DNA of 64,000 nucleotides from Geothrix sp. PMB-07 (GTDB lineage Bacteria; Acidobacteriota; Holophagae; Holophagales; Holophagaceae). Positions 1 through 6,546 of the stretch are shown in pieces (positions within the stretch are counted from its first letter, which is position 1; every line of letters begins with the position of its first letter). The notes under the pieces are model-generated. The model ran no database searches. It was given only the letters and a program-made list of their open reading frames with translations, and was not told the DNA's origin. Where the stretch lies: the NCBI RefSeq assembly GCF_030758935.1, contig NZ_CP132333.1:1612992-1676991 (forward strand). Direction: 5' to 3'. Both the position numbers and the translations under genes were made by a program.

Positions 1-1
1 G

Positions 2-430
2 GAAAAGCAGGGCCGGACGGTGCGGGTCAACCGGGCGGGCATCCCCTGGGAATTGCAGGTGGCCCCAGGGCCCCGGCCGGTGCCGGTGCTCAGTCCCCTG
101 GCGCCCGCACCGCCTGCGGTGATGCCGGTGCTGCTGTTGCGGAGCGCGTTTGCGCCGGGGGATCGGGCCCTGGGTCGACGGCTCCTTCTGGAGACCATCG
201 CTCGCCTTGAGGTTGGTACACCCTGGCTTTGTCTGGCCCACCAGGCGGTGGAGCTGTTGGAAGATCCCGGCGCCGTGGCCCTGCTGGAGGGCTTACGGGG
301 GCGGGGCATCCCGGTGCAGGTGTCTGCCGCAAGCCTGGCCCACAGTGGTCAGGAATCCAGTGGTTTCGAGGTGGTTTCGGACGAGGTCTGGCAGAAGCTC
401 CTGGTGCGCGGTGGCGTGACCGTCCTGTAA
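2..430 (+). CDS. YedF-like DsrE-fold protein, C-terminal part (5' end outside window)
   Basis: The reading frame is open to the left edge, so the start lies outside the window; a GTG at 20 is probably internal. The first visible residues (around EKQGRTVRV) resemble the end of a TusA/SirA domain. The rest reads as a DsrE-like domain: a VLLLRS strand, an ALGRRLL helix, then a LLEGLRGRGIPVQV strand near residues 85-100. This TusA-plus-DsrE order is that of YedF, a protein often found in selenium metabolism clusters; no selenium gene is visible here. pgsA follows 42 bp downstream. The family call is inferred from pattern only, because the N-terminal TusA half is not seen. Confidence 0.5.
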   Translation, partial: EKQGRTVRVNRAGIPWELQVAPGPRPVPVLSPLAPAPPAVMPVLLLRSAFAPGDRALGRRLLLETIARLEVGTPWLCLAHQAVELLEDPGAVALLEGLRGRGIPVQVSAASLAHSGQESSGFEVVSDEVWQKLLVRGGVTVL

Positions 431-472
431 AGGAAAAGCGGGTAGGCTGGATCTGGAGCCGATCAGCACCCC

Positions 473-1120
473 ATGAACCTTCCGAACCTTCTTTCGCTCG
501 CCCGGATCCTCATGGTCCCTGTTCTGGTCGTGGTGCTCATGACCAAGGTGACGAACCACGAGGTCATCGGCGTGGTGGTGTTCTGGGTGGCCTCCATCAC
601 GGATTGGCTGGACGGCTACCTGGCCCGGCGCTGGAAGCAGGTGACCACGCTCGGCAAGCTGCTGGATCCCCTCGCAGACAAGCTGCTGGTCTCGGGTGCC
701 CTCATTTCGCTGGTGGAACTGAACCTCGCGCCGGCCTGGATGACCTTCGTCATCGTCGCGCGTGAATTCGCCATCACAGGCCTGCGCGGCATCGCCAGCG
801 AAGAGGGCATGACCATTCCCGCGGGCACCGTGGGCAAGTGGAAGATGGGCTTCCAGGTGGCGGCCATCTCCTGCCTCATCCTCGGCCCAAGGCTCGACTA
901 CTGGCTCTACGAGTGGACCCACAAGGAGATCTTCCACTTCTTCATCCAGCTGAACCGGCCCTACACCTTCTTCTGGGGCATGGGTGTGCTGCTGCTCTGG
1001 GGTGCGGTGATCCTGGCCATCTGGAGCGCCATCTCCTACTTTCACGGCTTCTGGAAGGTGGTGGGCCCGCGCATCATGGCCGGGAACAGCCACCTGACCG
1101 GGCCTGAGGATTCCGAATGA
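473..1120 (+). CDS. pgsA: CDP-diacylglycerol--glycerol-3-phosphate 3-phosphatidyltransferase
   Basis: Makes phosphatidylglycerol phosphate from CDP-diacylglycerol and glycerol 3-phosphate in the inner membrane, the committed step to phosphatidylglycerol and cardiolipin. The CDP-alcohol phosphotransferase signature DG-x2-AR-x8-G-x3-D-x3-D is intact around residues 46-70 (DGYLAR, then GKLLDPLAD). It has several hydrophobic segments and 215 residues, slightly longer than the usual 180-200, with an insert near residues 140-165. The ATG at 473 starts the conserved NLPNLLSLARI segment. The stop overlaps the next start as ATGA, so it is probably translationally coupled to the DUF502 gene. Confidence 0.93.
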   Translation: MNLPNLLSLARILMVPVLVVVLMTKVTNHEVIGVVVFWVASITDWLDGYLARRWKQVTTLGKLLDPLADKLLVSGALISLVELNLAPAWMTFVIVAREFAITGLRGIASEEGMTIPAGTVGKWKMGFQVAAISCLILGPRLDYWLYEWTHKEIFHFFIQLNRPYTFFWGMGVLLLWGAVILAIWSAISYFHGFWKVVGPRIMAGNSHLTGPEDSE

Positions 1121-1731
1121 TCCGAAAGTATCTCCTCGCGGGCCTGTTTACCCTGCTGCCGCTGGTGGTCACGCTGTGGATCCTCAAGGGCATCTTCACG
1201 GCCCTCATCGGCATCTTCCGTGGACCCCTCACGTGGCTCGCCCACCTGATCCATGTGCCCGATCCACCCACCTGGGGCCTGGCGCTCTTCTCGGCCCTGG
1301 CCACGGTGCTGCTGCTGCTCCTGGTGGGCGCTCTGGTGGGTAATTTCATCGGCCGCCAGGTGCTGAGCTGGCTGGACGAGCTGATGATGCACATCCCCGT
1401 GGTGAAGACCATCTACGGCGCCACCCGGCAGCTCATGGGCGCCATCCAATCGGGGCAGGGCGGTAGCTTCAAGGATGTGGTGCTGGTGGAGTGGCCTCAT
1501 CCCGGGTCGTACACTCTTGGTTTCGTGGCCAGCCGCAACTGTTCCTGGGCCATTGAGGGCGGCGAAAGCCTGGTGGCGGTCTACGTGCCCACCTCGCCCA
1601 ACCCCACCTCCGGCTACGTGGTGATGGTGGAGGCGGCCAAGGTGAAGCCCGTGGATCTCAGCGCGGACCAGGCCCTCACCTGGGCCGTGAGTGGCGGGGT
1701 GGTGGTGCCTGATCCCAACCGGGGCCGCTGA
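1117..1731 (+). CDS. DUF502 family membrane protein
   Basis: A 204-residue protein with two strong membrane segments (about residues 5-28 and 52-78), followed by a soluble domain containing HIPVVKTIYGATRQL, a hallmark of the DUF502 family. Family members are widespread inner-membrane proteins with no firmly assigned biochemical role. The start codon overlaps the pgsA stop (ATGA), which suggests co-expression with phospholipid synthesis. The next gene starts 2 bp after its stop, so pgsA, this gene and the SDR form one tight unit. Confidence 0.88.
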   Translation: MIRKYLLAGLFTLLPLVVTLWILKGIFTALIGIFRGPLTWLAHLIHVPDPPTWGLALFSALATVLLLLLVGALVGNFIGRQVLSWLDELMMHIPVVKTIYGATRQLMGAIQSGQGGSFKDVVLVEWPHPGSYTLGFVASRNCSWAIEGGESLVAVYVPTSPNPTSGYVVMVEAAKVKPVDLSADQALTWAVSGGVVVPDPNRGR

Positions 1732-1732
1732 G

Positions 1733-2464
1733 GTGGCCGGGGCCCTGGAAGGCAAGCGGATTCTGGTGACCGGCGCCGGCAGTGGCATCGGCCGCGTGGC
1801 CGCCCGCCTGTTTCAAGAACGTGGGGCCGCCCTGGTGCTGGCGGGCCGACGTCTGGAGGCGCTTCAGGAGACCTCTCCACTGGCTCAGTGCGTGCAGCTG
1901 GATCATGCCGACGAGGCCGCGGTCGCAGGTTTCACCGCCGGGTGCGGTCCCCTGGATGGTCTGTTCCTGGCTGCAGGAGAACTTCGGACAGGCTCTGTCG
2001 AATCGACTTCCACTGCGGATTTTGAGGCCGTCATGGCTGCCAACCTTCGCGGCCCCTGGCTGTTGGCCCATCACCTGGGCCCGCTGCTGCGGGAGGGCGG
2101 CAGCGTGGTGCTGGTGGGCTCCAACATCGGTTTGCGCGCCATCCCTGACAGTGCCGCCTACAGCGTGGCCAAGGCCGGTGTGCACATGCTGGCCAAAGTG
2201 CTGGCCCTGGAGTGGGCGCCGCGCCGCATTCGCTGCAACGCCATCGCACCCGGGCCGGTGCACACGCCCATGGTGGATGCGCGGCTGGCCGTCAGCGCGG
2301 ATCCCGCCCGCGATCTGGCCCGCCTCTCGGAAGTGAACCCCTTGAAGCGCCTGGGGACCGCCGAGGAAGTGGCGGCCCTCGCGGCCCACCTGCTGAGCGA
2401 TGAAAGCGCCTGGACAACCGGGGCCGTCATTCCCATGGATGGCGGCGCCGACGCGGTCTACTGA
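1733..2464 (+). CDS. SDR family NAD(P)-dependent oxidoreductase
   Basis: A classical short-chain dehydrogenase/reductase of 243 residues. Visible motifs are the cofactor loop TGAGSGIG near the N-terminus, the GSN segment carrying the catalytic Ser region, the catalytic Y-x3-K (YSVAK), and NAIAPGPV plus DGG near the C-terminus typical of FabG-like SDRs. The usual NNAG is replaced by LAAG. I chose the GTG at 1733, 2 bp after the DUF502 stop, because it puts KRILVTGAGSG at the normal distance from the N-terminus; a GTG at 1691 would overlap the upstream gene. Substrate unknown. Its 3' end overlaps the convergent MFS gene by 7 bp, an overlap that exists only because of that gene's apparent frameshift. 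Confidence 0.85.
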   Translation: MAGALEGKRILVTGAGSGIGRVAARLFQERGAALVLAGRRLEALQETSPLAQCVQLDHADEAAVAGFTAGCGPLDGLFLAAGELRTGSVESTSTADFEAVMAANLRGPWLLAHHLGPLLREGGSVVLVGSNIGLRAIPDSAAYSVAKAGVHMLAKVLALEWAPRRIRCNAIAPGPVHTPMVDARLAVSADPARDLARLSEVNPLKRLGTAEEVAALAAHLLSDESAWTTGAVIPMDGGADAVY

Positions 2465-3699
2465 ATCCGTATTCGCCCTACTCCACGAAATCGAGATCCC
2501 GCCCCGTGGGTTTCCGGCAGGCCCCAAAGGGCTCCGAAGGCGAGGGCGAAGCAGAGGGCGCCCACCGCCCAGGCTGCGCCCACCATTCCCATCGAGCCCC
2601 GGAAGTACAGGAAGCTCCCGGTGATCAGGGGCACCGCGCCCCGCACGAAATTGGGCACCGTGGTGGCCACTGTGGCCCGCAAGTTGGTGCCGAACTGTTC
2701 GGCGGCGATGGTGACAAACACGGCCCAGTAGCCCGTGGCCAGGCCCAGGTAACCCGCCAGGATGTAGAAAAGTGTCGGGGTGAGGCCGCGCACGCTCAGG
2801 TAGATCACCACGCCTCCCAGTGCCGCGGCGATGGACCAGCCCACCACCTTCTTGCGCGTGTGGTAGGCCTGACTCAGGAAGCCGCTGAGCACGCTGCCGA
2901 GGGTGATGCCGGTGTAGCAGAAGGCCACGGCCGTGCCCGCGTTCACCTTGCCGCTGACCTTCAGCACCGGCGCGAATTCGGGTGAGAAGGTGATGAGGAT
3001 GCCCACCACGAACCAGGTGGGCAGCCCGATGAGAATGCAGCGGATGTAACGCCCAAGCCGGTTCCAGTTGGTGAAGAGGCTGAGGAAGTCGCCCCGTGCC
3101 ACCGTGGCTTCGTGCGTTTTGGCGAACATGAAACTCTCGCGGATGCCCACCCGCAGAAAGAGCAGGGCGATGCCCAAACCGCCGCCGATGGCGTAGGTGA
3201 CGCGCCAGGGAAAGAAATCGCCCACCAGCTTGGCGGTGACGGCTCCGAAGATGCCCACGGCCGCCACGATGGCCGTGCCGTAGCCGCGCAGATCCTTGGG
3301 CAGGATCTCCGACACCATGGTCACCGCCGCGCCCAGTTCGCCCGCCAGACCCAGGCCCGCGAGGAAACGCCATAGCGCGTACGCAGGTACCGAATGGACG
3401 AAGGCATTGGCGAGGTTGGCCATCGAGTAGAGGGCGATGCTGCCGAAGAGGGTGGAGAGGCGGCCCTTCTTGTCGCCCAGCACGCCCCAGAAAATGCCGC
3501 CCAGCAGCATGCCCACCATCTGCCAATTGAGCAGGCTGGCGCCCACTTCGATCTGGAGGGCGGGCGGCACGCCCAGGGCCGTGAGGCTGGGCTGGCGCAC
3601 GATGGGGAAGAGCAGCAGGTCGAACATGTCCACGAAGTAGCCGAGGGCGGCCACGAGGACGGTGAGGTTCAGGACGGTGCGGAGTCGGCTCTGGGTCAT
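2458..3699 (-). CDS. MFS transporter (sialic acid/aromatic acid-symporter-like), C-terminus frameshifted
   Basis: A 413-residue, 12-TM major facilitator. The inter-helix 2-3 loop reads GVLGDKKGRL, the canonical G-x-L-aD-r-x-GRr motif. ALWRFLAGLGLAGELG matches sugar-acid/organic-acid MFS carriers. Substrate unknown. The C-terminus is odd: after LPETHG the frame runs into a low-quality tail (AGSRFRGVGRIRIQ). Dropping one C from the C4 run at 2502-2505 (plus strand) gives GRDLDFVE and a stop at 2478-2480, a normal ending for such carriers. Either the sequence or the gene carries a +1 error there. It is divergent from the GlpD-like gene across 62 bp. Confidence 0.87.
   Translation of the reverse strand: MTQSRLRTVLNLTVLVAALGYFVDMFDLLLFPIVRQPSLTALGVPPALQIEVGASLLNWQMVGMLLGGIFWGVLGDKKGRLSTLFGSIALYSMANLANAFVHSVPAYALWRFLAGLGLAGELGAAVTMVSEILPKDLRGYGTAIVAAVGIFGAVTAKLVGDFFPWRVTYAIGGGLGIALLFLRVGIRESFMFAKTHEATVARGDFLSLFTNWNRLGRYIRCILIGLPTWFVVGILITFSPEFAPVLKVSGKVNAGTAVAFCYTGITLGSVLSGFLSQAYHTRKKVVGWSIAAALGGVVIYLSVRGLTPTLFYILAGYLGLATGYWAVFVTIAAEQFGTNLRATVATTVPNFVRGAVPLITGSFLYFRGSMGMVGAAWAVGALCFALAFGALWGLPETHGAGSRFRGVGRIRIQ
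2478..2508 (-). other. Probable +1 frameshift site at the 3' end of the MFS gene
   Basis: Read on the minus strand, GGGG (plus positions 2502-2505) follows the codons for PETH. With three Gs the frame continues as GRDLDFVE-stop, with the TAG at 2480-2478. With four Gs, as given, the frame reads through for about 20 more bases and overlaps the SDR gene. A homopolymer-length sequencing error and a real strain-specific extension are both possible. Confidence 0.6.
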
Positions 3700-3711
3700 G
3701 GTGACTTTATT

Positions 3712-3741
3712 GAATCACAGCGGCCGGTCACAGAATCACAG
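3712..3741. promoter_or_regulatory. Direct repeats in a divergent promoter region, possible operator
   Basis: The nonamer GAATCACAG occurs at 3712-3720 and again at 3733-3741, 21 bp apart (two helical turns on the same face). It lies in the 62-bp gap between the divergent MFS and GlpD-like genes. The spacing suits a dimeric regulator, but no adjacent regulator gene is present and the function is inferred. Confidence 0.3.
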
Positions 3742-3761
3742 AGACCGGGCACACTGCTTCC

Positions 3762-4994
3762 ATGTCCGAACCGGCCTGGCCCACTCCCCCCACAGGCACC
3801 TGCGCACAGCCTGCCTCCACCGATGTGGACGTGGCCATCCTTGGTGCGGGCATCCATGGCGCGGCCCTGGCCCGGGAACTGACGCTGCGGGGCGTCTCCT
3901 GCGCCCTGGTGGACAAGGGCGAGGTGGGCGGGGGCACCAGCCAGTGGTCCAGTCAGCTGCTGCATGGCGGTATCCGCTACATGCTCACGGGTGACATCAC
4001 GCAGATGCGCGAGGGCCTGGCGGAGCGCGCCACCTGGGCCCGCATCGCGCCCCAGCGCTGCCGCTGGGAGGCCTTCTGGATGCCCCACCGGTTCTGGGCG
4101 GAGGGCCTGGCTCACCGCGTCGGCATCGGCCTCTACGACCACTGGGGCGCGGACCGCCCTGACTGGCCATCAGCCCTGCTGCGTGGCGGCGTTCCCTCCC
4201 GGGTGTTCGAGGCCGATCCCCGCAGCGCGAAGGGACCTTTCCGCGGCGCCACGGCCTATGCCGACCTCATGACCTGGGACCAGGAACTCACCAAGGACCT
4301 CGCGGCTTCCAGTGAGGCCCGCCTGCTGGATTTCCATGAGCCGGGGGCCTTCGTGGAAGAGGGAGGCGCCTTGGTCTCCCTTCAGCTGCGTGATCGGCGG
4401 GATGGAACCGTGCGCACCCTGGCGGCCCGGAAATGGGTGTTCGCCCTGGGGCCCTGGACCGATGGCGCCATGGCTGCCTGGTTCGGCGAAACGCGCAAGC
4501 GGCTCCGCCTCTCTTCGGGCATCCACCTCTGGTTCGACGCCGTCCCAGGCTGTGAACGCCCCTGGGCCATCCGCCGCCCCAAGGGCCGCATCCTCTTCGT
4601 GATTCCCCGCGACGGTTTGCTCCAGGTGGGTACCACTGAGCGCGAAGTGGAGGATGGATGGGTACCCATCCTGGATTCGGAACGAGAGGAGCTGTTCCTG
4701 GCCCTGGAGGAGAACCTGCCCGCCATCGCCTGGCGCCGTTTGCCCATCCGCGTGGAGGAGCTGGGGGTGCGGCCCCTGGTGGCTGCCGGAGGCACCACCA
4801 GCCACCTCAGCCGGGAAGCGGTGCTGGAGCAGCATGCGCGCTTCCATAACCTCACCCTGGTGCTGGGCGGCAAGCTGACCACTGCCCGCGCCCTCATGGA
4901 TCGGCTGGCCACGGAGCTCACCGGTCTGCCCTGCGCAGCCTCCAGAACCAAGCCCCTGCGCCTTTGGGATGGACAGGCCGCCGGAATCCGGTAG
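3762..4994 (+). CDS. GlpD-like FAD-dependent oxidoreductase (short form)
   Basis: The N-terminus holds a Rossmann FAD loop (VAILGAGIHGAALARELTLRG, with DKGEVGGGTS closing the adenine site). Next comes SQLLHGGIRYML-GD and REGLAERATW, the pattern of aerobic glycerol-3-phosphate dehydrogenase (GlpD/GlpA, DAO superfamily). At 410 residues it is about 90 shorter than GlpD and lacks the C-terminal DAO_C helical cap. It ends soon after LVLGGKLTTARALMDRLA, which is where the FAD domain closes. Glycerol 3-phosphate is the default substrate guess, but another 2-hydroxy acid is possible. The tRNA-Arg promoter lies within its last codons. Confidence 0.75.
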   Translation: MSEPAWPTPPTGTCAQPASTDVDVAILGAGIHGAALARELTLRGVSCALVDKGEVGGGTSQWSSQLLHGGIRYMLTGDITQMREGLAERATWARIAPQRCRWEAFWMPHRFWAEGLAHRVGIGLYDHWGADRPDWPSALLRGGVPSRVFEADPRSAKGPFRGATAYADLMTWDQELTKDLAASSEARLLDFHEPGAFVEEGGALVSLQLRDRRDGTVRTLAARKWVFALGPWTDGAMAAWFGETRKRLRLSSGIHLWFDAVPGCERPWAIRRPKGRILFVIPRDGLLQVGTTEREVEDGWVPILDSEREELFLALEENLPAIAWRRLPIRVEELGVRPLVAAGGTTSHLSREAVLEQHARFHNLTLVLGGKLTTARALMDRLATELTGLPCAASRTKPLRLWDGQAAGIR

Positions 4995-4997
4995 AAT
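4970..4997 (+). promoter_or_regulatory. Sigma-70-type promoter of tRNA-Arg
   Basis: A -35 box TGGACA (4970-4975), a 16-bp spacer and a -10 box TAGAAT (4992-4997) lie 14 bp upstream of the first tRNA base. The boxes overlap the last codons and stop of the GlpD-like gene. Confidence 0.55.
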
Positions 4998-5011
4998 CAT
5001 TCTTTCAGTGC

Positions 5012-5088
5012 GGTCCCGTAGCTCAGCTGGATAGAGCACAAGACTACGAATCTTGGGGTCGGGCGTTCGAGTCGCTCCGGGACCACCA
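5012..5088 (+). tRNA. tRNA-Arg(ACG)
   Basis: A complete 77-nt cloverleaf: acceptor arms GGTCCCG and CGGGACC pair perfectly; the D arm is GCTC/GAGC; the anticodon stem CAAGA/TCTTG encloses the loop CTACGAA with anticodon ACG; the T stem GGGCG/CGCTC carries the TTCGAGT loop. The discriminator is A and CCA is encoded. ACG is read as ICG after A34 deamination, so this is the major CGN-arginine tRNA. Confidence 0.96.
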
Positions 5089-5101
5089 CTCACTGGCATG
5101 C

Positions 5102-5138
5102 AAACCCCCTGAAGCCTTCTGCTGACGGGGTTTTTTTG
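5102..5138 (+). terminator. Rho-independent terminator after tRNA-Arg
   Basis: AAACCCC pairs with GGGGTTT across an 18-nt loop and is followed by a run of seven Ts, 14 bp after the tRNA CCA end. Confidence 0.7.
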
Positions 5139-5140
5139 CA

Positions 5141-6100
5141 TCAAGGGGCTTGGGCCTGGAGGCGGTGCAGCACCTCCCAATCCGGGCTGGTCTGAGGCAC
5201 CATCGTCTGGCGGAAGTGCCAGTAGAATCCCCCGCCCACGAAGGCGGGCACGCTGGGTACGCGATAGCCATACATGCGTCGCAGCAGGTCAGATCGGGTG
5301 GAGAAGGCGGCCGGAATGCCGCCGCCCCAGCCGAATTCTCCGAAGGCCAGCCGGGCCTTGGGGAACCGGACGGCCAGGCCGCGGAACAGCCTGCCGAGCT
5401 CCTTCGGGGTGAGCCGGTGCCCCTGGTTCTGATCCTCGTAATAGCTCACCAGCACCAGGCTCACGCCTTTCCGCAGGCGATGCCCCTTCGGGAAGTTGGC
5501 ATCGATCCAGGGAAGGAGGCCGTGGCCCTTCGGCGGGGCGACTTCGTAGTAGAAGGTGATTGCCGAGGGTTTGCCCGCGGCCGTCACGGCATCGAACATG
5601 GCCTCGACCTTGGGCACGACCTCGGAGCCGAGCCAGTTCCCGTTGACCTCGTTGCCCACCTCCCAGATGGCCACGAAGGGGCTCAGCGCTTCCAGGTATT
5701 CGGCGATGCGGCGTCGAACCGTCGGAAGGTCCATCGAAGCCATGGCCGAGGAGTCCAGGGGAAGGCCCATGATCTCCGCTGCCGTGGCCAGAGCCTGTGT
5801 GGCGGGCACGTAGTCCGTGGCTGTGGGATGCCCTTCGGCGGGTGGGTCGAACACCACGCGCAGGGTGGTGCGGTGGGGCAGGGCCTTCAGCGCCTCAATC
5901 TGGCGGGGGGTGTCGAGGGTGGGGTCGTCGGTGGTGAGGCCCCAGACCCGGGGGGCCGGGACGGCGGCTTTGGGTCGATCCGCGGCCACCCCAGATGCCA
6001 GGGACAGCGCGGTCAGGAGCCACCCCAGTCCGAGGCGACGCCAGAACCAGGGCCAGGGCTCGCTGGCCGGATGGAGTTGTCTCGCAGATGCCTGGATCAT
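5141..6100 (-). CDS. Secreted/anchored glycoside hydrolase-like TIM-barrel protein
   Basis: 319 residues with an N-terminal hydrophobic segment (about residues 24-40, ending near VAA) serving as signal peptide or anchor. The mature part reads like a clan GH-A barrel: IWEVGNEVNG puts an Asn-Glu pair (N150-E151) at the end of strand 4, the usual acid/base, and LAFGEFGW puts E255 at the strand-7 nucleophile position. Family number not assigned. It is divergent from nfrB across 446 bp, so it probably belongs to the exopolysaccharide locus and may trim or release the polymer in the periplasm or at the surface. That role is inference from position. Confidence 0.7.
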   Translation of the reverse strand: MIQASARQLHPASEPWPWFWRRLGLGWLLTALSLASGVAADRPKAAVPAPRVWGLTTDDPTLDTPRQIEALKALPHRTTLRVVFDPPAEGHPTATDYVPATQALATAAEIMGLPLDSSAMASMDLPTVRRRIAEYLEALSPFVAIWEVGNEVNGNWLGSEVVPKVEAMFDAVTAAGKPSAITFYYEVAPPKGHGLLPWIDANFPKGHRLRKGVSLVLVSYYEDQNQGHRLTPKELGRLFRGLAVRFPKARLAFGEFGWGGGIPAAFSTRSDLLRRMYGYRVPSVPAFVGGGFYWHFRQTMVPQTSPDWEVLHRLQAQAP

Positions 6101-6316
6101 GACCGTCTCGATGGAATGGAAAACGGGGACTTAGTGTGACGGCAGCGGAGGGCGTCATTTCTAGACAAATCAATGGGGTGAAGGCGATTTGCTGATTTGG
6201 TTGTCTGAGTGAAAACCTCCGAAAAACCTGGAAGGATTCCGAATTCATTTGTGTTAACGATGTAAATATTAATTCAATAAACATTGATGTTAGCAAAATA
6301 AATATGAGTGGATCTA

Positions 6317-6345
6317 TTGACAGGTTTTTTCCGCTACTCGATGAT
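6317..6345 (+). promoter_or_regulatory. Predicted sigma-70 promoter of the nfrB operon
   Basis: Perfect TTGACA (6317-6322), a 17-bp spacer, then GATGAT (6340-6345, four of six matches to TATAAT). It predicts a start near 6352 and a 5' leader of almost 200 nt. Confidence 0.45.
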
Positions 6346-6470
6346 CAAAAAACGGGAATACCGTGAAGGTTGTTCAAATGCTGGTTGTCACAGCGTAAAC
6401 AAGATTACCTGCACATCCACTGATTTCTTTCCGTTCCGTGTTCCGGGACCGGAGGGAATCGTCTTCTCAA

Positions 6471-6492
6471 GCGGCCCCCCGGTGGGGGCCGC
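6471..6492 (+). promoter_or_regulatory. GC-rich hairpin in the nfrB leader
   Basis: Perfect 9-bp arms GCGGCCCCC and GGGGGCCGC around the tetraloop CGGT, ending 54 bp before the nfrB ATG. No T-run follows, so it is not a standard terminator. It could be a stabilising or attenuating leader structure. Confidence 0.55.
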
Positions 6493-6546
6493 CATCGGCC
6501 TAACTCTAAAAAAGGAAGGGCTCGCATTCAAAGCGGGTAACTGCCC

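Larger units (their letters stand above)
6101..6546. other. AT-rich divergent regulatory region and nfrB leader
   Basis: A gap of 446 bp between the divergent hydrolase and nfrB. About 6220-6310 is clearly AT-rich compared with the surrounding GC-rich DNA. It contains a likely sigma-70 promoter (6317-6345) and, near nfrB, a very stable hairpin (6471-6492). The open frame crossing it (6308-6568) overlaps the nfrB start and has no family features, so I do not call a gene. Confidence 0.6.

Noticed and set aside
1676-3526. 616-codon open frame on the minus strand across the SDR and MFS genes.
   Set aside because: Its translation is Arg/Gly/His-rich shadow sequence; both real genes have clear motifs in other frames.
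6380-6492. Possible c-di-GMP (GEMM) riboswitch in the nfrB leader; a CACAG...AAAC stretch near 6390 looks suggestive.
   Set aside because: The conserved GEMM core (GGGCAAACC and later ACGCAAAGC segments with their paired stems) is not present; the hairpin at 6471 alone is not diagnostic.
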